Shown here piece after piece: positions 6,780 to 15,000 of a stretch of 48,000 nucleotides of DNA. The DNA comes from Pelagibacterales bacterium SAG-MED34. Lineage in GTDB: Bacteria; Pseudomonadota; Alphaproteobacteria; Pelagibacterales; Pelagibacteraceae. The notes under the pieces were generated by a model that saw nothing but the letters and a program-made list of their open reading frames with translations, made no database searches and was not told the origin of the DNA. The DNA is taken from positions 1 to 48,000 of the forward strand of contig JACWEE010000001.1 of assembly GCA_014653665.1 (NCBI GenBank), written 5' to 3'. Every line of letters begins with the position of its first letter. Positions within the stretch are counted from its first letter, which is position 1. A program made the translations under genes and the position numbers.

Positions 6780-6854
6780 GCCCTGGTGGTGAAATGGTTA
6801 TCACGAAAGTTTGTGGAACTTTAGTTTTTGGTTCAATTCCAAGCCAGGGTACCA
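6780..6854 (+). tRNA. tRNA-His (anticodon GTG), alphaproteobacterial type
   Basis: The acceptor GCCCTGG (6780-6786) pairs with CCAGGGT (6844-6850), with a G1-U72 wobble at the end. The D stem is GTGA/TCAC. The anticodon stem AAAGT/ACTTT holds TTGTGGA, anticodon GTG. The T arm is TTTGG-TTCAATT-CCAAG. The discriminator is A73 and CCA is encoded. Most bacteria have G-1 paired with C73 as the main HisRS identity element. Here position 73 is A, as known for many Alphaproteobacteria. The matching hisS gene starts 4 bases later, so tRNA and synthetase are probably on one transcript. Confidence 0.95.
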
Positions 6855-6858
6855 AAAA

Positions 6859-8253
6859 ATGAATAAAGAAAATAAATTAATACCTGAATTACCCTCAGGA
6901 TTTGAAGATCGTTGGGATAAGAAACTTCTTCTCAAAAAAAAGCTGTTATCAGTAATTGAGAATAATTTTATTAAGTTTGGTGCTGAACCACTCGAAACAC
7001 CATCGTTCGAAATAAGTGAAAATATAGGATCTTTTCTAGCTGAAGATGAAGCTAATCCTATGTCTGATGTATTTTCATTTAAAGATGGAGATAAAAGTAT
7101 TACTCTTCGATATGACTTATCTAGTCCTCTAGCAAGATTTGTTGCTCAAAATAACCAAGAATTACCCTCAATTTATAAAAGATATGCTATTCAAAATGTA
7201 TTTCGTAACGAAAAAGCGGGCAATGGAAGATATAGAGAATTTTTACAGGCAGATTTTGATATTGTAGGAAATGTTAGTTCATCACAAGCTAACGCTGAAC
7301 TTTGTAATTTAATTTCAGCAACACTTTTAGAATGTGGATTAAAGAAAGATCAGTTTACAATTAATGTAAGTAACAGAAAAATAGTTCAAGGTTTACTAGA
7401 TGAATTACAAATTACTGAGGAAAAACAATTAAAAGTTATTAGGGCAATTGATAAACTTGATAAGCCTGGATTTGGAATAAAAGGTGTAGAGGACCTTTTG
7501 AGAAAGGAAAGAAAAGATACTAGTGGCGCTATTACAAAAGGTGCAGACTTAAATGATAAGCAGGTTTCTAAAATATTAGACTATTTAAAAATTAAAGATT
7601 TAAATAAACTGAAACAAAATTTAAAAAACTCACTATCACAGGAAGGAATCAAGGAATTAGAAGACTTTTTTGAGGTCTTTGGATATGGATCAAACTTAGA
7701 TCAAATCAAAACCAACTTCACAATTGTCAGAGGCTTGGCGTATTATTCCGATTTTATTGTTGAAACTAATTTAAATTTTAAAGTTACAAATAATAAAGGT
7801 AAAGAGGTAGATATTGGCAGTGTTTGTTCGGGTGGAGCTTATGCAAAACTTATTTCAAGATTTAAAGGAGTTGATATTCCAGGTACAGGTATAAGTTTTG
7901 GTGTAGATAGACTTTTGTTTGCATTAATGCAATTAGATCAGTTTCAATTAGACGAACAAAAACCAGTTTTAGTGTGTGTGATGGATCAAAAATACTTAAA
8001 AAACTACTACGAAATTTTAGATCTTTTAAGACAAAACAATATTAATTCAGAAATATTTTTAGATACCAAAAAAAATCTTGGTAAGCAGCTTACTTATGCA
8101 AACAAACGTCAATTACCAGTTGCAGTAATCTGTGGAGAAAATGAATTTAAAGATAATACAGTGACCATTAAAAATTTAAAGGGTGTAAAGGGTGAGAACA
8201 ACAAAACAATTCCCAAGAAAGATTTAATAAATGAAGTCAAAAAACTTATCTGA
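6859..8253 (+). CDS. hisS: Histidyl-tRNA synthetase, alphaproteobacterial type
   Basis: This class II synthetase charges tRNA-His. I chose ATG at 6859 (464 residues), because an earlier in-frame start would lie inside tRNA-His. Motif 2 is FRNEKAGNGRYREFLQADFD (115-134), the histidine-binding loop is RGLAYY (from 291, usually RGLDYY or RGLEYY), and motif 3 is GISFGVDRLLFAL (from 344). The C-terminal anticodon-binding domain follows from about 370. The long form with divergent loops fits the group known to accept tRNA-His with A73 and no G-1. The 3' end overlaps hisZ by 23 bases. Confidence 0.95.
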   Translation: MNKENKLIPELPSGFEDRWDKKLLLKKKLLSVIENNFIKFGAEPLETPSFEISENIGSFLAEDEANPMSDVFSFKDGDKSITLRYDLSSPLARFVAQNNQELPSIYKRYAIQNVFRNEKAGNGRYREFLQADFDIVGNVSSSQANAELCNLISATLLECGLKKDQFTINVSNRKIVQGLLDELQITEEKQLKVIRAIDKLDKPGFGIKGVEDLLRKERKDTSGAITKGADLNDKQVSKILDYLKIKDLNKLKQNLKNSLSQEGIKELEDFFEVFGYGSNLDQIKTNFTIVRGLAYYSDFIVETNLNFKVTNNKGKEVDIGSVCSGGAYAKLISRFKGVDIPGTGISFGVDRLLFALMQLDQFQLDEQKPVLVCVMDQKYLKNYYEILDLLRQNNINSEIFLDTKKNLGKQLTYANKRQLPVAVICGENEFKDNTVTIKNLKGVKGENNKTIPKKDLINEVKKLI

Positions 8254-9280
8254 AAATATACTTAAATCTTTAAAATCAAGTGGATTTGATTATATAGATT
8301 TAGATACAGTAATTCCAACAAATCTAATTCTCGAGAGATCTGGGGAGTCATTTAGAAGTTTAATTTTTTCATTTATGGATCAGAATGGAAAGGAAATTTG
8401 TTTAAGACCTGATTTGACCATTGCTTCTTGTGTCAAATATCTCAATCAAAAAAAAAAGAGATCTTCAAAAGTATTTTATAGCGGTCAAGCATTCAGAAAA
8501 GCTCAAAAAAAAAATGAAAAAATTATCAGAGATCAAATAGGTTTCGAGATCATAGGATCAAAAGATGAAAAAAGAGATGATATGCAAATAATAAATACTG
8601 GTATTAAAGTTTTAAATAAATTTAGATATAAGTCTGGGAGTATAACAATAGGAAATGTAGAAATATTTCACTTATTGATAAATAAATTAGATATTCCAAA
8701 AAGGTGGAAACTTAGATTACAAAGACATTTTTGGCGAGAGGTGTATTTTAATGAATTATTAAGACGTTTAGAGACTAATTCAGATGTTGATGAAACTATC
8801 GTTGAGTTAGATAATAAAAGATACCTTAAACTATGTAAACAAAATCAAAACAGAAATATAGCAGGGCGTTCCTTAAGAGAAATACTCATCAGATTTGATA
8901 ACAAAATAAAAGATCCTAGAAGACAAGTAAGTGGTCAAAATGTAGTAAAGATTATAAGGGAATATTTAAAAATTAATTGCAAAATGAGTAATGCAGCAAC
9001 TACTCTAAATGCTTTTTTTAAAAAGAATAAAATAAATCTTACTGTTGGTAAAAATTATTTTCCAATCACAAAAGATAAGGTTTCAAAATTAAATGTACAT
9101 TTTTCATCTTCTTTTGGAAGAAATCTGGAATATTACACAGGGATGGTATTTAAGATTATAATAAATTCAAACTCTAGAAAAATACAGGTTAATGGAGGTC
9201 GTTATGACAATCTTATTTCTGATTTAGGATCTTCAAAAAAAATCCCAGCAGTCGGAGGTGCAATAAGTTTAAATGATTAA
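8231..9280 (+). CDS. hisZ: ATP phosphoribosyltransferase regulatory subunit
   Basis: HisZ is a HisRS catalytic-domain paralogue without synthetase activity. It pairs with short HisG to form the first enzyme of histidine synthesis and provides histidine feedback control. This 349-residue copy has CLRPDLTIASCVKYL (motif-2-like region), a degenerate motif-2 loop, and GRNLEYYTGMVFKI in place of the synthetase histidine-binding loop, ending with GGRYDNLI. It overlaps hisS by 23 bases and hisG by 8, as expected for a co-translated complex. An internal segment (8846-8945) is duplicated in inverted orientation at the window's left end. The copy here is the intact one. Confidence 0.93.
   Translation: MKSKNLSENILKSLKSSGFDYIDLDTVIPTNLILERSGESFRSLIFSFMDQNGKEICLRPDLTIASCVKYLNQKKKRSSKVFYSGQAFRKAQKKNEKIIRDQIGFEIIGSKDEKRDDMQIINTGIKVLNKFRYKSGSITIGNVEIFHLLINKLDIPKRWKLRLQRHFWREVYFNELLRRLETNSDVDETIVELDNKRYLKLCKQNQNRNIAGRSLREILIRFDNKIKDPRRQVSGQNVVKIIREYLKINCKMSNAATTLNAFFKKNKINLTVGKNYFPITKDKVSKLNVHFSSSFGRNLEYYTGMVFKIIINSNSRKIQVNGGRYDNLISDLGSSKKIPAVGGAISLND
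8846..8945 (+). repeat. hisZ segment matching the inverted copy at the window start
   Basis: This segment is identical, in reverse complement, to bases 1-100. It lies in uninterrupted hisZ reading frame, so it is the source copy. The match ends at 8846 because of sequence divergence, and at 8945 only because the window ends. Confidence 0.93.
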
Positions 9281-9950
9281 AATTGGTATTCCAAGCAAGG
9301 GTCGATTAAGAAAGGACACTTTAAATATATTTAAAATTAAAAAGCTCAAAATTCTATCAGAAAGAGGTGATAGGGATCTCTTTGGATATATAAAAGGAAA
9401 TAAAAACATTAAAATTATTTATCTACATGCGAGAGAAATTATTGAAAGGTTGGGTGATGGATCTCTAGATATTGGATTTTCAGGATATGATTTATTAAAA
9501 GAAACTGAATTAAATATACAAAATAAAGTTACTATTGCTAAAAAGCTAGAATATGGACATGCAACTTTAGTATTAGCTGTGCCAGACGAGTGGATTGATA
9601 TTCAGACACTGGCTGATTTAGAGGAAATTTCATTTGATTTTAAAGATAAAAAGAAAAGTAGAATGAGAGTTGCAACAAAGTATCCAAACCTAACTAGAGA
9701 GTTTTTATTTTCAAAAGGTGTAACTCAATTTAAATTAGTTCCCTCTCTTGGGGCAACTGAAGTATATCCATTCACTGGTTCATCAGAAATTTTATCAGAC
9801 ATAACTAGTACAGGTGAAACTTTACGTGCGAATAATTTAAGAGTCTTAAAAGATGGAAATATTCTTAAAAGTACTGCAATTTTAATGTTTAATAAAAAAT
9901 TGAGTAATAAAAAAGGTTTGAAGAAAATTTTAAACTTGCTTAGCTCTTAA
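9273..9950 (+). CDS. hisG: ATP phosphoribosyltransferase catalytic subunit, short form
   Basis: HisG condenses ATP and PRPP, the first step of histidine synthesis. At 225 residues it is the short form, lacking the C-terminal regulatory domain, so it needs HisZ, encoded just upstream with an 8-base overlap. IGIPSKGRL at the start, DIGFSGYDLL (about residue 66), and the PRPP-binding region near DITSTGETLRANNL (about residue 170) are all present. The hisS-hisZ-hisG order ties charging and synthesis of histidine to one transcript. Confidence 0.95.
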   Translation: MIKIGIPSKGRLRKDTLNIFKIKKLKILSERGDRDLFGYIKGNKNIKIIYLHAREIIERLGDGSLDIGFSGYDLLKETELNIQNKVTIAKKLEYGHATLVLAVPDEWIDIQTLADLEEISFDFKDKKKSRMRVATKYPNLTREFLFSKGVTQFKLVPSLGATEVYPFTGSSEILSDITSTGETLRANNLRVLKDGNILKSTAILMFNKKLSNKKGLKKILNLLSS

Positions 9951-9972
9951 CTCTCATTATTATCTCAATTCT

Positions 9973-11070
9973 ATGGATACGATTCTATTGATAATCTTGC
10001 TTTTATTGCTTGGTTCAACTTTAGGGGTTTTATATTTAAATTTAAGGCCAAAAACCAAAGAAGAGACCGAAAATAAAGAAGTTGAGGAAATAGCTAATTT
10101 AAAAGCAGAAATCGTCTCTTTAAAAGATACTTTAAATAGTACTATTAATAATTCATTAGGTTCAATGTCTACTTCATTTAACAACCTTTCAACAGGTGTT
10201 ACTAAAGATATGACTGAAGCTTTAACTAAAGTTGATGAAAAAGTTGGAAACTTTAATCAACAGGTGCAGTTATTGAACCAAAGCCAAGAAGGTATAAGTA
10301 AAATTTTAGCAGGTGTTAAAAAATACGGAACACTTGCTGAATTTAGTTTGGATGCCTTGATTAAAGATTTATTACCAGCCTCTCAATTCATGACAAATGT
10401 TAAAATGAAAGAGGATACCAGTGAAAACGTTGAATTTGCAATTAAACTTCAAGGTGATGTTATGGTTCCGGTTGACTCGCACTTTCCAGTAGAAAAATTT
10501 AAAGCAATCACCGATGGTTATGACTCAGATGACAAACGAGCCGTTGCAGATGCAAGAGTAAAATTAGCATCAGCCTTCAAAGCTAAAGCTAAAAGTGTAA
10601 ATGAAAAATATATAGTTCCACCAAAAACTACAGATTTTGCTATTGTTTATGCGCCAACGGAAAGCTTGTATAAAGAACTGACTGAATATCAAGATCCAAG
10701 CACAAAAGAATTATTAACTCAAGAATTAATGAAAAAACACAAAGTTATAATTTGTGGTCCAAACACTTTATCTGCTTACTTACAGTCTTTACACATGGGT
10801 TTTCAATCGCTCAAAGTTCAAAAGGGAGCAACTGAAATATATACTCATTTAAAAACAATTAGCACAAGGTTTTCAAGACATTTTGACAATATCATAGTGT
10901 TAAATAAAAAATTAGAAGAAGCTATGGCTGTTGTTAATAAGTTTGGAATGGATGCAAGATCTATAACGAGAACTTTGGAAAATATAAAAGATCCAGAGCA
11001 GTTTGAAAAAGCCCTAAAAACTGAGAATGTAGAAAAACTTGAAGACCTTCCTAGACAAGCTAAAAAATAA
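9973..11070 (+). CDS. rmuC: DNA recombination protein RmuC
   Basis: RmuC-family proteins limit rearrangements between inverted repeats in E. coli, and their core resembles restriction-endonuclease folds. This 365-residue copy begins with a membrane helix (about residues 3-23), then an acidic coiled-coil region (about 30-105). The RmuC domain follows, containing KMKEDTSENVEFAIKLQGDV, PVDSHFPVEKF, and FAIVYAPTESLYKEL. It is shorter than the 475-residue E. coli protein, mainly in the coiled coil. A TATAAT at 11084-11089 after its stop may serve the next gene. It opens a run of three DNA-processing genes. Confidence 0.92.
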   Translation: MDTILLIILLLLLGSTLGVLYLNLRPKTKEETENKEVEEIANLKAEIVSLKDTLNSTINNSLGSMSTSFNNLSTGVTKDMTEALTKVDEKVGNFNQQVQLLNQSQEGISKILAGVKKYGTLAEFSLDALIKDLLPASQFMTNVKMKEDTSENVEFAIKLQGDVMVPVDSHFPVEKFKAITDGYDSDDKRAVADARVKLASAFKAKAKSVNEKYIVPPKTTDFAIVYAPTESLYKELTEYQDPSTKELLTQELMKKHKVIICGPNTLSAYLQSLHMGFQSLKVQKGATEIYTHLKTISTRFSRHFDNIIVLNKKLEEAMAVVNKFGMDARSITRTLENIKDPEQFEKALKTENVEKLEDLPRQAKK

Positions 11071-11108
11071 AATTTTATTTTAATATAATTTCTCATATAA
11101 GTAATTGC

Positions 11109-11795
11109 ATGAAATGGAATAATAAATTTAATTATCCAAAGTCTACAAGATCAATTGAGGATGGTTATAGAAAATATTCTTTAGGTGAAGATAAACTTCC
11201 GAGTGTAACAACAATTTTAAGTGCTACTAAATCTGAAGAAGAAAAGGCTGCTTTAGCAAATTGGAAGAAGAGGGTAGGTTTTAAGGAAGCAAATAGAATT
11301 AAAACAGAAGCATCTTCAAGAGGTACGTCAATGCACTCATATATAGAGGATTACTTAAGAGGACGTATCAATGAAAGTTTTTTTGAAAGTAATGAACAAT
11401 TTAAAAATATGGCTAAAGAAATAATTAAAAAAGGTGTAGATAATAAATTAAATGAAATCTATGGAATTGAAGAAACGTTGTATTATCCTGAGCAATATGC
11501 AGGCACCGCTGATTTAATTGGTGTTTATCAAGGCAATGATGTTGTAATTGATTTTAAACAAAGTAATAAACCAAAAAAAACTGATTATATTCAAGATTAT
11601 TTCTTACAACTTGGAGCATATACCTTGGCGCATGATGTTGTTCATGGAACTAAAATGAAAGCGGGTATAATTTTATTGTGTACGAAAGATATTTTGTTTC
11701 AGGAATTTAGAATAGAGGGTGCAGAATTAGAGATGTATCAAAATTTATTCTTAGGAAGGGTCAAAAAATTTTACGAGATGAATAATATAGCTTGA
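11109..11795 (+). CDS. PD-(D/E)XK exonuclease, phage/MGME1-like
   Basis: This 228-residue protein has the pattern of single-strand exonucleases of the MGME1/RecB-like PD-(D/E)XK group, common in marine phages and known in mitochondria. An N-terminal LPSVTTILSATKSEEEKAAL block (30-49) is followed by GTSMHSYIEDYL (72-83, with His76). Next come the nuclease core AGTADLIGVY (Asp135) and VVIDFKQS (Asp148, Lys150), then the helix QDYFLQLGAYTLAH with its Gln and Tyr. All metal-binding positions are present, so it should be active. It probably degrades DNA ends, but the exact substrate is an inference. It lies between rmuC (38-base gap) and sbcB. A phage origin is possible. Confidence 0.82.
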   Translation: MKWNNKFNYPKSTRSIEDGYRKYSLGEDKLPSVTTILSATKSEEEKAALANWKKRVGFKEANRIKTEASSRGTSMHSYIEDYLRGRINESFFESNEQFKNMAKEIIKKGVDNKLNEIYGIEETLYYPEQYAGTADLIGVYQGNDVVIDFKQSNKPKKTDYIQDYFLQLGAYTLAHDVVHGTKMKAGIILLCTKDILFQEFRIEGAELEMYQNLFLGRVKKFYEMNNIA

Positions 11796-11908
11796 CTTTA
11801 ACAAACCATTTCATAGAAGAAATAAAACTAACTAGAAGCTACTTGTTTAGATGCAACGGTTTAGTCTTAAAAAACTTTCCAAAAACCCATCAAAACAAAG
11901 CTAATTAA
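11792..11908 (+). CDS. Possible 38-residue peptide between the exonuclease and sbcB
   Basis: A frame starting with TTG at 11792 overlaps the exonuclease stop as TTGA and runs 38 codons to TAA at 11906-11908, 11 bases before sbcB. The same TTGA junction is used at the aroA-cmk boundary in this window. The peptide is basic with cysteine, phenylalanine and histidine, but resembles nothing I know. A frame of this length is not rare by chance, so this is only a candidate filling an otherwise 124-base gap. Confidence 0.25.
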   Translation: MTLTNHFIEEIKLTRSYLFRCNGLVLKNFPKTHQNKAN

Positions 11909-11919
11909 AGGTTTAAAAT

Positions 11920-13353
11920 ATGAATTTAGTAATTTGGGATATAGAATCATCAAGTGCAAGTACTGATTTCGGCAGCATAATAGAAATTGGAGGAATTTTA
12001 GTAGATGAAAACTTTAAAGAGAAAGATCGATTTAATCTAAGATGTAGCTTGCCTGAAGGAGAGATATTTCAGGCAATGGCCTTAATAGTCAACAAGACAT
12101 CAATCAAACAATTAACTCAAACAAACTTAAGTCACTATCAGATGTTGGGTGAAGTTGAAAAAATATTTAAAAAATGGAGTCCTGCGATATTTTTAGGTTG
12201 GAGCAGCCTTAATTTTGATGAAGAGATGATAAGAAAAGAGTTTTTTAAAAGTATAAGATATCCATATTTAACTAACGCAGCACCAAATAAACGACATGAT
12301 GGAATAAATATAGCAAGAGCTGCATATGCAGTAGATCCTACAATCCTAGAAACAGAAATAAACGAAAAAAATAATCCTGTATTTAAACTGGCATCTTTAG
12401 CTCAAATGCAGGGAATTGATGCAAGTGATGCTCATTCAGCACTTGCAGATGCCGAATTGACTGCAAAAATTTTAAAGATCGTAAAAAACAAACAAGAGCA
12501 TACTTGGGAATCTTTTTTAAGAACTGCAAACAAATCAGATACAGAAACTATAATGAAAAAGGGAGAAATAGTAACTTTAAACGAATATTATTATGGCAAA
12601 TCCAGACTTCATCTAGTCATTCCATTGCATCCAAAACATTGTATGCACCCAATTTACCAAGGATGGTATTACTCCATAGATTTGAGAACTGAAATCCAGC
12701 CTTTAATAAATAAATCAATAAATGAATTAAAAGTTGAGATGAAAAAATCTCCAAAATTTTTAAGAACTATACGTGCAAATAAAGCACCTATTATAATTGA
12801 TGCGAAATACGGAATGAATGCCGAACCTTATAACAAACTTGATAAAAACGTAATTAAAAAAAGAGCAGAATTTGTCCAAAATAATGAACAATTTTCCCAA
12901 AATATTTTGACAGCTTTAAGAGAAGTTGCAGAGGAAAAAGAACAATCGAAATCCCAAGAAGATATATATGCAGAAGAAAGTATTTACACAAAATTTACTT
13001 CAAACAAAGACACTGCTTTTTTTCCTACTTGGCATGCAGCACCATGGAAAGAAAAATTAAATTTATTAGATAAATTTGATGATGATAGATTAGTTGGATT
13101 TGGTAAAAAAATTATATTTCAAGAAGCCCCAGAAGTTTTGCCAGAGACAATGTATAAATCAATTAGAAGAGAAATTGCTAAAAGAATATTAAGTGAGAGA
13201 AAAGAGAAGTGGTGGACAATACCTACTTTATATAACGAAATTGATACTTTAAGAGAAAAATACACTAATGAAAATGATAATGAAAAATTATCTCTCTTAG
13301 ACGAATTTAATACCTACGCAATGTCTATCCAAAAAAAGTATGAAAATGTTTAA
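11920..13353 (+). CDS. sbcB: Exodeoxyribonuclease I-like (DEDDh) exonuclease
   Basis: ExoI degrades single-stranded DNA 3' to 5' and takes part in recombination and mismatch repair. The 477-residue length equals that of E. coli ExoI (475). The DEDDh residues are visible: Asp7 and Glu9 in VIWDIES, Asp100 in NFDEE, and His172 and Asp177 in DAHSALADAE. The downstream SH3-like and helical domains are recognisable from ANKAPIIIDAKYG and the C-terminal helices. ExoI is best known from Gammaproteobacteria, so an alphaproteobacterial copy next to a phage-like exonuclease is notable and may have been acquired. It has a 66-base gap before thioredoxin. Confidence 0.88.
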   Translation: MNLVIWDIESSSASTDFGSIIEIGGILVDENFKEKDRFNLRCSLPEGEIFQAMALIVNKTSIKQLTQTNLSHYQMLGEVEKIFKKWSPAIFLGWSSLNFDEEMIRKEFFKSIRYPYLTNAAPNKRHDGINIARAAYAVDPTILETEINEKNNPVFKLASLAQMQGIDASDAHSALADAELTAKILKIVKNKQEHTWESFLRTANKSDTETIMKKGEIVTLNEYYYGKSRLHLVIPLHPKHCMHPIYQGWYYSIDLRTEIQPLINKSINELKVEMKKSPKFLRTIRANKAPIIIDAKYGMNAEPYNKLDKNVIKKRAEFVQNNEQFSQNILTALREVAEEKEQSKSQEDIYAEESIYTKFTSNKDTAFFPTWHAAPWKEKLNLLDKFDDDRLVGFGKKIIFQEAPEVLPETMYKSIRREIAKRILSERKEKWWTIPTLYNEIDTLREKYTNENDNEKLSLLDEFNTYAMSIQKKYENV

Positions 13354-13420
13354 TGTATAAATCTAAATTAATCCCAATTTTAACTATTGAATAAATAAAA
13401 TAAATTTATATAAAACTCCT

Positions 13421-13738
13421 ATGGCAACGATTAAATCTACTGATGAAAGTTTTGACAAACTAGTTAAAGAAAATAAAATACTTATTACAGATTTTTGGGC
13501 TTCATGGTGCGGCCCATGTGTACAAATTGCTCCAATTTTAGAGGAAATTTCAAACGAAATGTCAGACCAATTATCTATAGCAAAACATAACATTGATGAA
13601 GAACCAAATACGCCAACAAAATATGGTGTTCGAGGAATTCCTACTATGATTTTGATGAAAGATGGAAATCATGTTTCAACTAAGGTCGGAGCGGTTCCAA
13701 AAAGTGAAATCGTTTCTTGGATAAAAGAAAATATCTAA
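13421..13738 (+). CDS. trxA: Thioredoxin
   Basis: This 105-residue cytoplasmic dithiol reductase donates electrons to ribonucleotide reductase, peroxiredoxins and others. The active site FWASWCGPC puts the cysteines at 30 and 33, and the cis-Pro loop is GVRGIPTMILMKDG. There is no signal peptide. In many Alphaproteobacteria thioredoxin follows folC on the same strand. Here it points toward folC and the two stops overlap by 4 bases, so the gene has been turned around relative to that arrangement or is a different copy. Confidence 0.95.
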   Translation: MATIKSTDESFDKLVKENKILITDFWASWCGPCVQIAPILEEISNEMSDQLSIAKHNIDEEPNTPTKYGVRGIPTMILMKDGNHVSTKVGAVPKSEIVSWIKENI

Positions 13739-15000
13739 TTTAAGCTTAAAATTTCTCCAGCAAGATATAGCGAACCAACACACAGTATAATAGTATTTTC
13801 ATTTTTTGATAACGATTTTATACTTTCTTTAATATTATTAGAAAGTTTTAGATTTAATTTTGAATTATCTAACTTTTTTTTAAAATCTTCCTTTGATATT
13901 GCCCCATCTTGATTAGGAATATCAATTAAAGTAATTGAATTTACTATATTTTCAAAAGCTTTTATAAATTCTACATGTTCTTTGTCTTTCATCATACCTA
14001 CGATAAGGTTTACTTCTTCATTTTGATTTTTAATCCAATTAGCGATAGAAAGACTTGCGCTAATATTGTGACCACCATCTATTACCAGTTTATTATTTCT
14101 AGCAATATTTTTTAATTTACCAGATTTTATCTCTTCAAGTCTCGCTTTCAATGAAATATTTTTGATACCATTTCTAATATATTCATCTTTAATATTAAAA
14201 ATTTTTCTTGATGCAGCAATTGAGGTGCTAATATTATAAAGCTGATGATCACCAAGAATACTTGGTTCAGGTAATACCAATTCTCCCAATCCATCTTGAT
14301 ATTGAATAAATCCATTTTTAGACTTTGTAATATTAAAATCTTTACCAAAATAATATTTATTAGAAGTATTATTTTCTAATGATTGTTCTATTTTATCCCT
14401 TATTTCATTATTTACTTGTTTATTAACAAATATATTGGAGTTTAAAAGCTTAGCTGTTTTCTCATGTATTACGCCATCAATTGATTTATTTTCAAGCCAT
14501 TGAAAGTGATCATTATGAATGACACCAATGAGAGTCAATAAATTCTCATTAAAAACATTTGTACTATCAAATTGATGAAATAATCCTGCTTCTATTATAT
14601 TTATATTATCTTTGAAACTTTCAGCATGTTTTAAAAATGCACAAGTTAAAATTTCAAATAATGTAGCATTGTCGTCTCCTAAAGTCTTTTCAACATCAAT
14701 CAGCAACTCTATTAAATCTTCTTCATTGATCTCCTTATCTTCAAACACGTATCTTTCTGTGTAAGAGAGTAGGTGGGGAGAAGTGTAAAGATTAGTTTTG
14801 TACCCACCCTGGTTTAGTATTGATTTAAGACTATAGCACATGCTTGCTTTAGCATTAGTTCCAACAACTGTAATAACGTTTTTTAATTTATCTTGTGGAT
14901 CACCCAGTTTTTTTAGTAGATTAAAAGTTCTTCCTAGAGATAAGTCTAGTTTTTTTTTATGATGCTTCTCTAGTTTGGATATTAGTTTCTGAAGTTTCAT
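13735..15000 (-). CDS. folC: Folylpolyglutamate synthase / dihydrofolate synthase
   Basis: FolC adds glutamate to dihydropteroate and then further glutamates to folates, using ATP. It has 421 residues of the Mur-ligase fold. The N-terminus LSLGRTFNLLKKLGDP and SPHLLSYTERY match the family, as do the central HNDHFQW and the C-terminal DGGHN. The ATP-binding loop, normally GTNGKGS, reads GTNAKAS (47-53): the Lys is kept but two glycines are alanines. The 5' end overlaps accD by 44 bases, the longest overlap in the operon. This start fits the family's N-terminal pattern. Confidence 0.93.
   Translation of the reverse strand: MKLQKLISKLEKHHKKKLDLSLGRTFNLLKKLGDPQDKLKNVITVVGTNAKASMCYSLKSILNQGGYKTNLYTSPHLLSYTERYVFEDKEINEEDLIELLIDVEKTLGDDNATLFEILTCAFLKHAESFKDNINIIEAGLFHQFDSTNVFNENLLTLIGVIHNDHFQWLENKSIDGVIHEKTAKLLNSNIFVNKQVNNEIRDKIEQSLENNTSNKYYFGKDFNITKSKNGFIQYQDGLGELVLPEPSILGDHQLYNISTSIAASRKIFNIKDEYIRNGIKNISLKARLEEIKSGKLKNIARNNKLVIDGGHNISASLSIANWIKNQNEEVNLIVGMMKDKEHVEFIKAFENIVNSITLIDIPNQDGAISKEDFKKKLDNSKLNLKLSNNIKESIKSLSKNENTIILCVGSLYLAGEILSLN

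Noticed and set aside
6811-6858. An upstream in-frame start that would lengthen HisRS by 16 residues
   Set aside because: It lies within tRNA-His. The ATG at 6859 gives the expected N-terminus.
8846-8945. A genuine inverted repeat that could mediate inversion or phase variation
   Set aside because: The other copy begins exactly at the window edge, is identical, and destroys an essential gene. A technical chimera explains this better.
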